A stretch of 64,000 bases of DNA from Oscillospiraceae bacterium (GTDB lineage Bacteria > Bacillota > Clostridia > Oscillospirales > Oscillospiraceae), in the NCBI GenBank assembly GCA_902761055.1, contig CACWIS010000003.1, positions 52,123 through 116,122 on the forward strand. The letters are read 5' to 3'. The translations under genes and the position numbers were made by a program. The notes below the pieces were generated by a model. That model saw nothing but the letters and a program-made list of their open reading frames with translations. It was not told the origin of the DNA and searched no databases. Shown piece by piece: positions 42,811 to 50,927 of this stretch (its first letter is position 1; each line of letters starts with the position of its first letter).

Positions 42811-44187
42811 TTATTCGCTCCGCGCTTGCTTTCCTGTCAGGCGGGGCTTCCAGTAGTCGTCCCAGTAGACCGTCAGCTCGGCGACGAGGCTGACGGGCAG
42901 GGCGGCGAGGATGTCGAGCACCGAGTGCTGCTTGACGAAGGCCGTCGCGAGACAGATGCAGAGCACCACGATCCCGAGCAGCCATTTCCAGATCGGCCTG
43001 AGGTCTTTCTTTTTCAGCCCCACGGAGAGGATGCCCATCGAGTAGGCCACGTGCAGCGAGGGGAAGACGCCCGTGGAGGTGTCGAAGGAATAGATGAAGG
43101 CCATCAGCCGGGTCAGCGCGTTGTCGCGCACGAAGACCTCCGGGCGCAGATCCTGCCGCGAGGGGTAGAGGATATACATGGTCATGGCGATGAACTGTGT
43201 GATGAAGATGAACTTCGACAGCCGGGTGAGCCCTTCCGTATCGTACAGCAGCCCGTAGAGCAGCGAGCCGAAGACGAGCGCGTACCAGAACACATAGAAG
43301 ACCGCAAAATACTCGCAGAAGGGTATGATGTCGTCCAGCGCACAGTGGATCGGATGACAGATCTCGGCGGGGATCAGGTTTTCGGTGAGGAAGTAGAAGC
43401 TGAAATAGAAGATCCAGCCGAGGATCGGCAGCTTCATGTGCGCGAACTGGGGCGTGTTGAGCCTCGAGAGGCGGAATTCGCGGTAGTCAACGACCGGTTT
43501 GGTGTGCTCCGGCAGCGAGACGGCCAGCGCCGTGATCGCGTCCTTGAGCGCCGCGCAGAGCCGCGCGCGCTCCTCCCCGATCGGCTGCGAGGGATCGAAG
43601 CGGATCGGATCGCCGATCAGCGTTTCGTGCAGGCTCGGGGCGTTGTAGACCGGGACAAAGGAGAGCGCGGCGCCGGTCTTTTTGTAGTAAAAACGGGCAA
43701 GATCGATGAATTTATCCTGAAATTCATAGAGTACGTTGTTCCAGCGTTCGTTTTTTTCGGGAAAGATCAGGACGCTGTCTCCTGCGAGCAGACGCTCGAT
43801 CGAGCCGCGGTAGGTCGACAGCAGCCTCGCGTCGTGATAGACGGGGATCGTGCGCGCGTTGTTGAACAGCAGCACCGACAGCGGCGCGATCAGGACCGAC
43901 AGCAGCCGGAAAAAGGGACGGCACCAGCGCGGCTTGAAGGACCAGAAGTCGGTATAGGCATAGGCGGGCACCTCTTTGAGATGCATCATCTCGCCGGCGC
44001 ACCAGATATACGGTTTTCCCGGGAAATACAGCTCGCCGATGATCGGGCCGTTCATCTGCGTATGGTTTCCGACAAGGACGCAGGGCTCGTCCGGCAGCTT
44101 CTCCGCGCCGAGGATCTCCGGCTTTTTGTAGAACAGCCGGATCAGCGCGCAGATCAGACGGTAGAGGGGAGAGGTCTTTTTTTCCAT
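42811..44187 (-). CDS. PlsC-like acyltransferase fused to a PAP2-family membrane domain
   Basis: A 458-residue two-domain membrane protein. Residues about 1-230 resemble 1-acylglycerol-3-phosphate acyltransferase: VLVGNHTQMNGP stands where NHxxxxD is expected, so catalytic His42 is present but the Asp is Gly, and IFPEKNERW (about 141) matches the FPEGTR block. Residues about 255-445 hold five or six membrane helices with PAP2 motifs GVFPSLHVAYS (374-383) and FVKQHSVLDILA (His421, Asp425), resembling inositolphosphorylceramide synthase-type PAP2 proteins. ATG 44187 is chosen by domain start; an in-frame ATG 21 codons upstream is possible. A role in phospholipid or glycolipid synthesis is inferred. 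Confidence 0.85.
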   Translation of the reverse strand: MEKKTSPLYRLICALIRLFYKKPEILGAEKLPDEPCVLVGNHTQMNGPIIGELYFPGKPYIWCAGEMMHLKEVPAYAYTDFWSFKPRWCRPFFRLLSVLIAPLSVLLFNNARTIPVYHDARLLSTYRGSIERLLAGDSVLIFPEKNERWNNVLYEFQDKFIDLARFYYKKTGAALSFVPVYNAPSLHETLIGDPIRFDPSQPIGEERARLCAALKDAITALAVSLPEHTKPVVDYREFRLSRLNTPQFAHMKLPILGWIFYFSFYFLTENLIPAEICHPIHCALDDIIPFCEYFAVFYVFWYALVFGSLLYGLLYDTEGLTRLSKFIFITQFIAMTMYILYPSRQDLRPEVFVRDNALTRLMAFIYSFDTSTGVFPSLHVAYSMGILSVGLKKKDLRPIWKWLLGIVVLCICLATAFVKQHSVLDILAALPVSLVAELTVYWDDYWKPRLTGKQARSE

Positions 44188-44346
44188 GAGTTCATCTCTT
44201 TTGATGGATCGGTTCTGACGGGCGACCATAGGGAAAACCCGGGCTGTCACGGCTTACTATAGCATTTTCGTACGCAAAATCAACCGATAAAAGGCGCCGG
44301 AGTGTCAAAAATTAACAGGTCGTTCATCTTTGCGGAAGGGCGTGAG

Positions 44347-44376
44347 AAAAACGCCTTCCCATGAGGAGGGAAGGCG
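44347..44376 (-). terminator. Intrinsic terminator of the FAH-TfoX operon
   Basis: Minus-strand perfect 9-bp stem CGCCTTCCC/GGGAAGGCG with 7-nt loop, then TTTTTC. Confidence 0.85.
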
Positions 44377-44428
44377 CATGCGGGCAGCCCGGCCGTACCG
44401 GGGGAGCCGGAAAGAGCGCTCGGCGCCG

Positions 44429-45301
44429 TTACTCGACGATGTTGCGCAGCGCGCCGATTCCTTCGATCGCGCAGACGACCTCGTCGCCCGGCTGCAGGAA
44501 GGACGCTCCCTCGAGCCCCATGAGCACGCCCTTGGGCGTGCCGGTGGCGATGATCGTGCCGGCGCGCAGGACCATGCCCTGCGAGAGCACGCTGACGATC
44601 TCGGCGATCGGGTGGATCAGGCAGTCGGTGCGGCTGTCCTGCATCAGCCTGCCGTTGAGCGTCGTCCAGATGCGCTGCGCGGGCGGCCAGGGCAGCTCGT
44701 CCGCCGTCACGAGACAGGGACCCATCGGGCAGAAGCCCTCGAGACTTTTGCCGAAATGCCACTGCTTGTGGCGGGTCTGGATCTCGCGGGCCGAGACGTC
44801 GTTGAGTACGGTGTAGCCGAAGATATAATCGCGCGCCTCCGCCTCGGAGACGTGATCCGCGTCGCGCCCGATCACGACGGCGAGCTCGTTCTCATAGTCG
44901 AGCTGCGCAGTCAGATCGCGGTGCGCGGGGATCGGCGCGTCCGTGCCCTGGGAATAGCTCACGCGCTTGGAGAAGAAGATCGGCGCGGCGAGCTCCATCC
45001 CGAAGGCGGCGGAGGAGAAGCCGGAGGCTTCCTTCGCATGGTCGGCGTAGTTGAGCCCCAGACACAGCACGTCCTGCAGCGGACGGGGGATGGGGGAGAG
45101 CAGCCGCAGAGCGCCGAGCGGGAGACTCTCGCCCTCCGCGGCGGCCATGGCGGCGCGCTCTTCGGGCGAGGAGAAGAGGATGAGATCGTTCATCGTCTCG
45201 TAGACGAAGCCCGCGTCGGCCAGCGGAAGCACACGCTCGCCGCGCAGAAGTCCGAGCTCCTCGTTCGTATTGCCGCTTCGGATAAAGGTGACCAGTTTCA
45301 T
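44429..45301 (-). CDS. Fumarylacetoacetate hydrolase (FAH) family protein
   Basis: A 290-residue metal-dependent hydrolase or hydratase/decarboxylase of 2-oxo acids. A small N-terminal domain precedes the FAH core (about 78-288). LCLGLNYADHAKEA, the metal-site Glu residues of DYENELAVVIGR and the VLNDVSAREIQ block are visible, as are GMVLRAGTIIATGTPKGV and FLQPGDEVVCAIEGIG near the end. The substrate is unknown; no aromatic-degradation genes are nearby. It starts 19 bp after the TfoX-domain gene. Confidence 0.92.
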   Translation of the reverse strand: MKLVTFIRSGNTNEELGLLRGERVLPLADAGFVYETMNDLILFSSPEERAAMAAAEGESLPLGALRLLSPIPRPLQDVLCLGLNYADHAKEASGFSSAAFGMELAAPIFFSKRVSYSQGTDAPIPAHRDLTAQLDYENELAVVIGRDADHVSEAEARDYIFGYTVLNDVSAREIQTRHKQWHFGKSLEGFCPMGPCLVTADELPWPPAQRIWTTLNGRLMQDSRTDCLIHPIAEIVSVLSQGMVLRAGTIIATGTPKGVLMGLEGASFLQPGDEVVCAIEGIGALRNIVE

Positions 45302-45320
45302 GTTTGTTTCGCTCCCTTGT

Positions 45321-45653
45321 TCAGATCGCGGTTTTTTCCCGGCGGCGTTTTCCGCCCGCCGGCAGCTCGTCCGCCATCGCCTCCAGCAGCGTTTCGAGAA
45401 AGCCGCGGTCCTCGATGCGGTCGACGAGCAGCATTTCCTTCGCGCCCTCGTAAGGCAGCTCGCGCGGCGCGTCCGGCATCATAGCCAGCGCGGAGGCCGT
45501 CGGCTTGACGAGCAGCCGGTCGTCGTAGATCCCGCCGAAGACGCGGCCGCGGTAATAGAGAACGAACTCGCCCATCATCGCGCGCCATGTGACGCCCTCG
45601 AGACCGGAGAGCTGATCGAGGACAAAATCGAGATAGGATCTGCTTGACGGCAT
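45321..45653 (-). CDS. TfoX/Sxy N-terminal domain protein
   Basis: A 110-residue protein matching the TfoX N-terminal domain: LDFVLDQLSGLEGVTWRAMMGEFVLYYRGRVFGGIYDDRLLVKPT is the diagnostic block. The C-terminal TfoX domain is absent, as in most small Bacillota members, so a competence role should not be assumed. ATG 45653 has GGAG about 9 nt upstream. First gene of a two-gene operon with the FAH hydrolase. Confidence 0.85.
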   Translation of the reverse strand: MPSSRSYLDFVLDQLSGLEGVTWRAMMGEFVLYYRGRVFGGIYDDRLLVKPTASALAMMPDAPRELPYEGAKEMLLVDRIEDRGFLETLLEAMADELPAGGKRRREKTAI

Positions 45654-45791
45654 GCAGCACCACTCCTCCGCCGCCGCGTCCGCTTCACGCTGCGCGCGGC
45701 CGGCCTTTTTCGCCATCATACGATATCTGCCCGGGAAAAGCAAGGCCGATCTGCAGCCCTCCTGCCGCCCGGCGCTCCGCCCCGGTACGGC

Positions 45792-45820
45792 TTGCATTTC
45801 AAAACCGCGCGTGATAAAAT
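45792..45820 (+). promoter_or_regulatory. Promoter of the L,D-transpeptidase gene
   Basis: TTGCAT (45792-45797), 17-nt spacer, TAAAAT (45815-45820), 48 bp before the ATG. Confidence 0.7.
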
Positions 45821-45868
45821 CAAAAAAAACACGGCCTGAAAGCTATCAGGCAAAAGGAGGAACGCGAT

Positions 45869-46981
45869 ATGAAAAAAGCGGCGATCCTGTTTTTGGCGCT
45901 TACGATGATCTTCGGCCTGTTCTGCGCGGGCGCGGCGTCGGCGGACGATGCGGAGGAGGCGGAGCAGGCGGTGCCCGAACTGGAAAAGTCCCCCGAATGG
46001 ATCGGGCAGCTCGAGCAGGCGGAGAATGCGGGGCAGCTCTTCGTCGTGGCCGGCATCGGCGACACGACGGCCTACGTTTCGATGCACGTGAAGGACGAGA
46101 ACGGCGTCTGGAAGCAGATCATGACGACGCCGGGCTTTATCGGCAAATTCGGCCTGGGAAAGACCCGCGAGGGCGACGGCATGACCCCGGTGGGCACCTT
46201 CGGCTTCAACTGCGCCTTCGGCATCGCCGAGGATCCCGGCTGCGCCATCCCGTATCAGCAGGTAGATGACGACGCCTACTGGTCCGGCGACCAGCGCGAC
46301 GGCTATCATTACAATGAGATGGTCAGCATAAAGGACCTGCCGAAGCTGAACAAGGCCGACAGCGAGCATATCGTGGACTACACCTACCAGTATCAATACT
46401 GTCTTAACATCAGCTACAACGAGGACTGCACGCCCGGTCTCGGCTCAGCGATCTTCCTCCACTGCCTTGGCCCGGTCAAACCCTATACCGGCGGCTGCGT
46501 GGCGATCCCGAAGGATCAGATGATCACGGTCATGAAGAACGTCAGGCCCGACTGCGTGGTGGTGATCGACTCGCTCTACAGACTCAGCCCCGAAACCTGG
46601 AAGGACATGGGCTTTGAGCCGCCCGCGGAGCCTGCGGCGGACGGACCGGCGATCGACTACGGCACGTCCGCGCTGTACTCGCAGGAGGACATGGATGCGG
46701 CGATCGCGCTCATCCGCGGTGAATTCGACTCCTGGGATGGCTGCGAGCTTCACAGCATCCGCTATGCGGGCGACGAGTGCGTCAGCAAAAAGAATCTCGA
46801 CTGGATGAACAGCCTGCGTGAGGGAAAGAGCTATCAGGAATGCATCTGCTTCCGCAGCGATTTCCACTCTCCCGTCGAGGCGGTCGGCGTCTGGGAGCCG
46901 GACGAGGAGTACACGGACTGGCAATGGTGGCTCGCCCGCGGCGACGAGGGCGGCTGGGAGCTTCTCACCTGGGGCTACTGA
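45869..46981 (+). CDS. Secreted L,D-transpeptidase (YkuD domain)
   Basis: A 370-residue exported enzyme that cross-links or modifies peptidoglycan through a Cys nucleophile. It has a signal peptide (1-25, AGAASA cleavage). The YkuD domain (about 55-235) has GKTREGDGMTPVGTF (97-111) and the catalytic IFLHCLGPVKPYTGGCVAIP (His198, Cys210). The C-terminal region (about 265-370) is Trp- and acid-rich with DWMNSLREGKSYQECICFRSDFHSP; I do not recognise it by name, and it may bind wall or cofactor. AAAGGAGG precedes the ATG. Monocistronic. Confidence 0.93.
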   Translation: MKKAAILFLALTMIFGLFCAGAASADDAEEAEQAVPELEKSPEWIGQLEQAENAGQLFVVAGIGDTTAYVSMHVKDENGVWKQIMTTPGFIGKFGLGKTREGDGMTPVGTFGFNCAFGIAEDPGCAIPYQQVDDDAYWSGDQRDGYHYNEMVSIKDLPKLNKADSEHIVDYTYQYQYCLNISYNEDCTPGLGSAIFLHCLGPVKPYTGGCVAIPKDQMITVMKNVRPDCVVVIDSLYRLSPETWKDMGFEPPAEPAADGPAIDYGTSALYSQEDMDAAIALIRGEFDSWDGCELHSIRYAGDECVSKKNLDWMNSLREGKSYQECICFRSDFHSPVEAVGVWEPDEEYTDWQWWLARGDEGGWELLTWGY

Positions 46982-46989
46982 ACAGGATC

Positions 46990-47028
46990 AAAAACGCCCG
47001 CCCGGCAGAGCCGGACGGGCGCTTTTGA
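46990..47028 (+). terminator. Terminator of the L,D-transpeptidase gene
   Basis: GC-rich stem CGCCCGCCCGG/CCGGACGGGCG with one mismatch, 5-nt loop, then CTTTT. The 90 bases after it (to 47117) hold nothing I can identify. Confidence 0.72.
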
Positions 47029-47117
47029 TAAAAAGGGACGGCCGGGTCCGCGGCTCTGCCGCGCCCCGCATCTCTCCCGCCCGCGGGTCTGCTTTCTCCC
47101 CCTTTACGACATAACGA

Positions 47118-47157
47118 CACACAAAAACGCCGCCCTCTCGGGCGGCGTTTTTGTGTG
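47118..47157 (-). terminator. Terminator of ssrA
   Basis: Very long perfect inverted repeat (18-bp stem, CACACAAAAACGCCGCCC with its complement) around TCTC, directly after the tmRNA 3' end on the minus strand. Confidence 0.93.
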
Positions 47158-47507
47158 TGGTGGAGATGGGGAGAATCGAACTCCCGTCCGAAAGCGCTTC
47201 CTCAGGAACTTCTCCGGGCGCAGACGGTTATTTACATTCCCTCGTCCGGGCGCAAGCCGTCATGCTCGCGGACGGAGGTAGCTTCATGATGCATGGCACG
47301 CTCAAAGCTTTGCGTACTCACGGTCCCCACTCATCGACGCCTCGGTCCGGGCCGTGGGACTCCCGGAAGAGACGCTCGCGCGATTACGCAGCGAGAAGAA
47401 CAGTGTTGTCGTTGTTCTTTGATTTATAAGCTGCCCGTTTTATGGATGCCAGGCGCATCCGCCCGCTGTTCCTGCCTCCGCACCCCCGTCGAAACCAGTA
47501 CATCCCC
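47158..47507 (-). ncRNA. ssrA: tmRNA (transfer-messenger RNA)
   Basis: About 350 nt. The 5' end GGGGATGTACTGGTTTCGAC and 3' end with GTTCGATTC T-loop and CATCTCC-A-CCA form the tRNA-like domain; GGGGATG pairs with CATCTCC. The tag frame ends at TAA 47384-47386 and reads ...KNNDNTVLLAA; the resume codon is probably the TCA or AAG at 47417-47422. The VLLAA end differs from the usual ALAA. It rescues stalled ribosomes with SmpB, whose gene is 0.7 kb upstream on the same strand. Confidence 0.96.
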
Positions 47508-47593
47508 TCGTCAGAAGAAACTCGCTCCATTCCGTTTCCGCGGCCGATGGGGGAGCCGCGAAAACTGCATATCCGCTCCTTCCTTCTTCCTCT

Positions 47594-47627
47594 CAAAACC
47601 GGACCCGTTTCACCGGGCTCCGGTTTT
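47594..47627 (-). terminator. Terminator of the smpB-cyclophilin operon
   Basis: Minus-strand stem CAAAACCGGAGCCCG/CGGGTCCGGTTTTG with one G-T pair and a 6-nt loop; the arm itself ends in TTTTG. It separates the cyclophilin gene from ssrA. Confidence 0.72.
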
Positions 47628-47694
47628 GTTAAGAACAACGATGAATGGGATCAACTTCCGAAAAGCGTCTCGGAAAGCAACTGTGAAAACTGCG

Positions 47695-48213
47695 TCAGCA
47701 CTTCTCCGGCTCGGGGTAGTCGACGCCGAAGGTCTCGACCGTGACCTTCTTCATGACCTGCGGCACGCGCGGCCGGTCGTTGTAATCGGTACGCGTGTTT
47801 GCGATCCTGTCCACGACGTCCAGCCCTTCGGTGATCTTGCCGAAAGCCGCATACTGCCCGTCAAGATGGGGAGAGTCCTCATGCATGATGAAGAACTGGC
47901 TGCCCGCGGAGTTGGGCGCCATGGTGCGCGCCATGGACAGCACGCCGCGGCTGTGCCGGAGATCGTTGCGGAAGCCGTTGGCGGTAAACTCGCCGCGGAT
48001 CGAGTAGCCCGGTCCGCCGACGCCCTTGCCCTGGGGGTCGCCGCCCTGGATCATGAAGCCGGAGATGACGCGGTGGAAGATCACGCCGTCATAAAAGCCC
48101 TTTTTGCACAGGGAGACAAAGTTGTTGACGGTGTTGGGCGCGATCTCGGGGTAAAGCTCGGCCTTCATCACGTCGCCGTTTTCCATCTCGATGGTTACGA
48201 TCGGATTGCTCAT
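47695..48213 (-). CDS. Cyclophilin-type peptidyl-prolyl isomerase
   Basis: A 172-residue cytoplasmic PPIase that speeds cis-trans isomerisation before proline. The fold blocks FYDGVIFHRVISGFMIQGGDPQGKGVGGPGYSI (with FHRV, catalytic Arg), SMARTMAPNSAGSQFFIM and YAAFGKITEGLDVVD are intact. No signal peptide. ATG 48213 is chosen; a longer frame would run into smpB. It lies 14 bp after smpB and likely shares its transcript. Confidence 0.96.
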   Translation of the reverse strand: MSNPIVTIEMENGDVMKAELYPEIAPNTVNNFVSLCKKGFYDGVIFHRVISGFMIQGGDPQGKGVGGPGYSIRGEFTANGFRNDLRHSRGVLSMARTMAPNSAGSQFFIMHEDSPHLDGQYAAFGKITEGLDVVDRIANTRTDYNDRPRVPQVMKKVTVETFGVDYPEPEKC

Positions 48214-48227
48214 CTGTCTTTTTCCTT

Positions 48228-48698
48228 TCAGTCGTTTGCGTTTTTCATCGCGCGCTCGATGTCGCGCTTCGACTGCCGCTCGGCCTCGCTGTCGCGCTTG
48301 TCGTGCAGCTTTTTGCCCTTGCACAGCCCCAGCTCGATCTTCACGCGGCTGTCCTTGAAATACATCCGCAGCGGGATCAGCGCCACGCCGTCCTGCATGA
48401 CGCGCGCGTTGAGACGCATGATCTCGCGCTTGTGCATCAGGAGGCGCCGCGGCCGCACCGGGTCGCGGTTGAAGATGTTGCCGTGCTCATAAGGGGAGAT
48501 GTGCATGCCGCGCACGAACAGCTCGCCGTCCTTGACGGTGCAGAAGGAATCCTTCAGATTCACACCGCCGGCGCGGATGGACTTGACCTCCGTCCCGCAC
48601 AGCTCGATCCCGGCTTCAAAACGCTCGAGCACGAAGTATTCATGAAAAGCCTTGCGGTTGGAGCAAATCTCCTTCACGCCCATGAGCTTGGCAGCCAT
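48228..48698 (-). CDS. smpB: SsrA-binding protein
   Basis: A 156-residue RNA-binding partner of tmRNA. Blocks are NRKAFHEYFVLERFEAGIELCGTEVKSIRAGGVNLKDSF (20-57), PLRMYFKDSRVKIELGLCKGKKLHDKRD (about 110-137) and the basic C-terminal tail that enters the mRNA channel. ATG 48698 follows AAGGA. The smpB-cyclophilin-ssrA order keeps both trans-translation parts together. Confidence 0.97.
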   Translation of the reverse strand: MAAKLMGVKEICSNRKAFHEYFVLERFEAGIELCGTEVKSIRAGGVNLKDSFCTVKDGELFVRGMHISPYEHGNIFNRDPVRPRRLLMHKREIMRLNARVMQDGVALIPLRMYFKDSRVKIELGLCKGKKLHDKRDSEAERQSKRDIERAMKNAND

Positions 48699-48885
48699 CG
48701 TCTCACATCCTTGCAACAGAATACTACCACAGGGCGGGGAAAAATAAAAGCATATTTTATGAACAGTTCCCCATATGTTACCTCCACGTAATCAAATGAA
48801 GCGAATAAGATACAATATTATTCCCGGATTGTTTAATAATGTGTGATTTTTTAAGATTTCAGGCGCTTTTCCAGGCAAAAAAGTA

Positions 48886-48914
48886 TGGAAATCGCCGAAG
48901 AGCTGTGCTATACT
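48886..48914 (+). promoter_or_regulatory. Candidate promoter of the Nudix gene
   Basis: TGGAAA (48886-48891), 17-nt spacer, TATACT (48909-48914). The AT-rich 48699-48966 gap also should hold the divergent smpB promoter, which I could not place. Confidence 0.5.
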
Positions 48915-48966
48915 CAAGATGTGATATTATGTAAATAACATCGATTATTTTGAGGAGGGATGCGCC

Positions 48967-49509
48967 ATGGAATGCATCGAAAAGCGCATTGACGGCGAGC
49001 TGAAATACAGCGGCGTGATCGTGAAGGTGCGCCTTGACCGCGCGGAGCTGGAGAACGGCAAGATCGTCCGGCGCGAGGTCGTCGAGCATCCCGGCGGCGT
49101 GGGTATCCTGCCCGTGGACGAGGACGGCGGCTGCTATCTGGTGCGTCAGTTCCGCTACCCCTTTTCCTGCCAGCTGCTGGAGATCCCGGCGGGCAAGCTC
49201 GAGTACGGCGAGGAGCCGCTCGGCTGCGCGGTGCGCGAGCTCGGCGAGGAGACCGGCTTCACGGCCGACGAGATGATCGATCTCGGCGTGTGCTACACCT
49301 CTCCCGGCTTTTCGAGCGAGGTGCTGCATCTCTATCTCGCGCGCGGCCTGCACGCGGGCAAACGCCATCTCGACGAGGACGAGTTCCTCAACGTCGAGAA
49401 GCATTCTCTCGGCGAGCTGCTGGCAATGGCGGACCGCAACGAGCTGCCGGACGCCAAGACCGTGATCGCGGTGCTCAAGGCCGCGCGGTACTTTGCGGAG
49501 CGGGGATAA
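48967..49509 (+). CDS. Nudix hydrolase, ADP-ribose pyrophosphatase type
   Basis: A 180-residue hydrolase. The Nudix box GKLEYGEEPLGCAVRELGEETGF (about 77-99) fits GX5EX7REUXEEXGU exactly, and a Pro (SPGFSSEVLHLY, about 116) follows at the spacing typical of ADP-ribose pyrophosphatases. It likely splits ADP-ribose to AMP and ribose 5-phosphate. AGGAGGG precedes the ATG. It lies upstream of murA, which has its own promoter. Confidence 0.94.
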   Translation: MECIEKRIDGELKYSGVIVKVRLDRAELENGKIVRREVVEHPGGVGILPVDEDGGCYLVRQFRYPFSCQLLEIPAGKLEYGEEPLGCAVRELGEETGFTADEMIDLGVCYTSPGFSSEVLHLYLARGLHAGKRHLDEDEFLNVEKHSLGELLAMADRNELPDAKTVIAVLKAARYFAERG

Positions 49510-49550
49510 CACAAGATTTAGGGGCTGCGGAAGGCAAAACCACAAAATAG

Positions 49551-49579
49551 TTGCCTTTTGACAGAACCTGTGCTAAAAT
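49551..49579 (+). promoter_or_regulatory. Candidate promoter of the murA operon
   Basis: TTGCCT (49551-49556), 17-nt spacer, TAAAAT (49574-49579), with TG two bases before the -10 box. 43 bp before the GTG start. Confidence 0.7.
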
Positions 49580-49622
49580 CAAAAATCGGGCGATTGCCCG
49601 AATACAGGGAAGGTGCAGACTT

Positions 49623-50927
49623 GTGGAAAAATACGTAATCAACGGCGGCGCGACCCTGCGCGGCGAAGTGGAGATCAGCGGCGCGAAAAACGCGGCCGTG
49701 GCGATCATTCCCGCGGCGCTTCTGGTCGACGGCGTCTGCCGGATTGAGAATATTCCCCAGATCAGCGACGCTGACATGCTGCTGACCATTTTGAGCCATC
49801 TCGGCTCCCGGGTCAGATTCATCAACAGAACGACGATCGAGATCGACAGCACAAAGGCCAGATGCGTCGACGCGCCCTACGATCTTACCCGTAAGATCCG
49901 CGCGTCCTATTATCTGATCGGCGCGATGCTCGGCCGTTTCGGCCGCGCGAAGACCACGATGCCCGGCGGCTGCAACTTCGGCGTGCGGCCCATCGAGCAG
50001 CATATCAAGGGCATGACCGCGCTCGGCGCGGACGTGGACGTGCGCAACGGCTTTGTGTTCGCCGAGACGCCGGACGGCAGACTTCACGGCGCGCGCATCT
50101 ATCTCGACAAGGTCTCCGTCGGCGCGACGATGAACATCATCCTCGCCGCCACGCTGGCCCACGGCCGCACGATCATCGAAAACGCGGCGAGAGAGCCGCA
50201 CATCGTCGACCTGGCGAACTTCCTCAACTCTATGGGCGCGGACATCCGCGGCGCCGGCACCGACACCGTCAAGGTCAACGGCGTGGAGAAGCTCCACGGA
50301 GGCAGCTATACCATCATTCCCGACCAGATCGAGGCGGGCACCTATATGGTCGCCGCCGCGGCGACCGGCGGGGAAGTGCTCATCAAAAACGTCATCCCCA
50401 AGCACCTCGAGTGTATCAGCGCCAAGCTGCGCGAGACCGGCACCATCATCCAGGAGTACGAGGATTCCGTGCTGGTCAAGGGCGCGAAGCACCTGCGCCG
50501 CGCCAACGTCAAGACGCTGCCCTATCCCGGCTTCCCGACCGATATGCAGCCGCAGATGGGCGCGCTGCTGTGCCTTGCCAACGGCACCTCGGTCATCACG
50601 GAGGGCATCTACGACAACCGCTTCAAATACGTCAACGAGCTGCGCAAGATGGGCGCCGAGATCCAGGTCGACGGACGCATCGCCGTCGTCGAGGGCGGAT
50701 GCGAGCTCTCCGGCGCCGTGGTGCAGGCCTGCGACCTGCGCGCCGGCGCGGCCATGGTCATCGCGGGCCTGTGCGCCAACGGCGTGACCACCGTGGAGGA
50801 CGTGCACTACATCGAGCGCGGCTATGAGAATTTTGTCGGCAAGCTGCGCGCGCTCGGCGCGGATATCTCCGTCGTCGACTTCCCGGACGACAACGGCGGG
50901 GCGGACAAGATCATCTCGGTCAGTTGA
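49623..50927 (+). CDS. murA: UDP-N-acetylglucosamine 1-carboxyvinyltransferase
   Basis: A 434-residue cytoplasmic enzyme that adds enolpyruvate to UDP-GlcNAc, the first step of peptidoglycan synthesis and the fosfomycin target. The catalytic Cys117 is in MPGGCNFGVRP, so fosfomycin sensitivity is expected. GGATLRGEVEISGAKNAA (8-25) carries the substrate Lys-Asn. GTG 49623 follows GGAAGG and gives the standard length. It overlaps walJ by one base. Whether a second copy exists cannot be seen here. Confidence 0.97.
   Translation: MEKYVINGGATLRGEVEISGAKNAAVAIIPAALLVDGVCRIENIPQISDADMLLTILSHLGSRVRFINRTTIEIDSTKARCVDAPYDLTRKIRASYYLIGAMLGRFGRAKTTMPGGCNFGVRPIEQHIKGMTALGADVDVRNGFVFAETPDGRLHGARIYLDKVSVGATMNIILAATLAHGRTIIENAAREPHIVDLANFLNSMGADIRGAGTDTVKVNGVEKLHGGSYTIIPDQIEAGTYMVAAAATGGEVLIKNVIPKHLECISAKLRETGTIIQEYEDSVLVKGAKHLRRANVKTLPYPGFPTDMQPQMGALLCLANGTSVITEGIYDNRFKYVNELRKMGAEIQVDGRIAVVEGGCELSGAVVQACDLRAGAAMVIAGLCANGVTTVEDVHYIERGYENFVGKLRALGADISVVDFPDDNGGADKIISVS

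Noticed and set aside
45321-45797. Longer start for the TfoX-domain gene at 45797
   Set aside because: The extra 48 residues are Arg/Ala-rich intergenic translation; the domain begins at 45653, which has a ribosome site.
48758-48786. Minus-strand five-codon frame (MGNCS) with a good ribosome site upstream of smpB
   Set aside because: Too short to judge; no regulatory hairpin with it. Probably chance in an AT-rich gap.
49558-49579. TTGACA at 49558 as the murA -35 box
   Set aside because: It lies only 10 nt from the TAAAAT -10 box. TTGCCT at 49551 has the correct 17-nt spacing.
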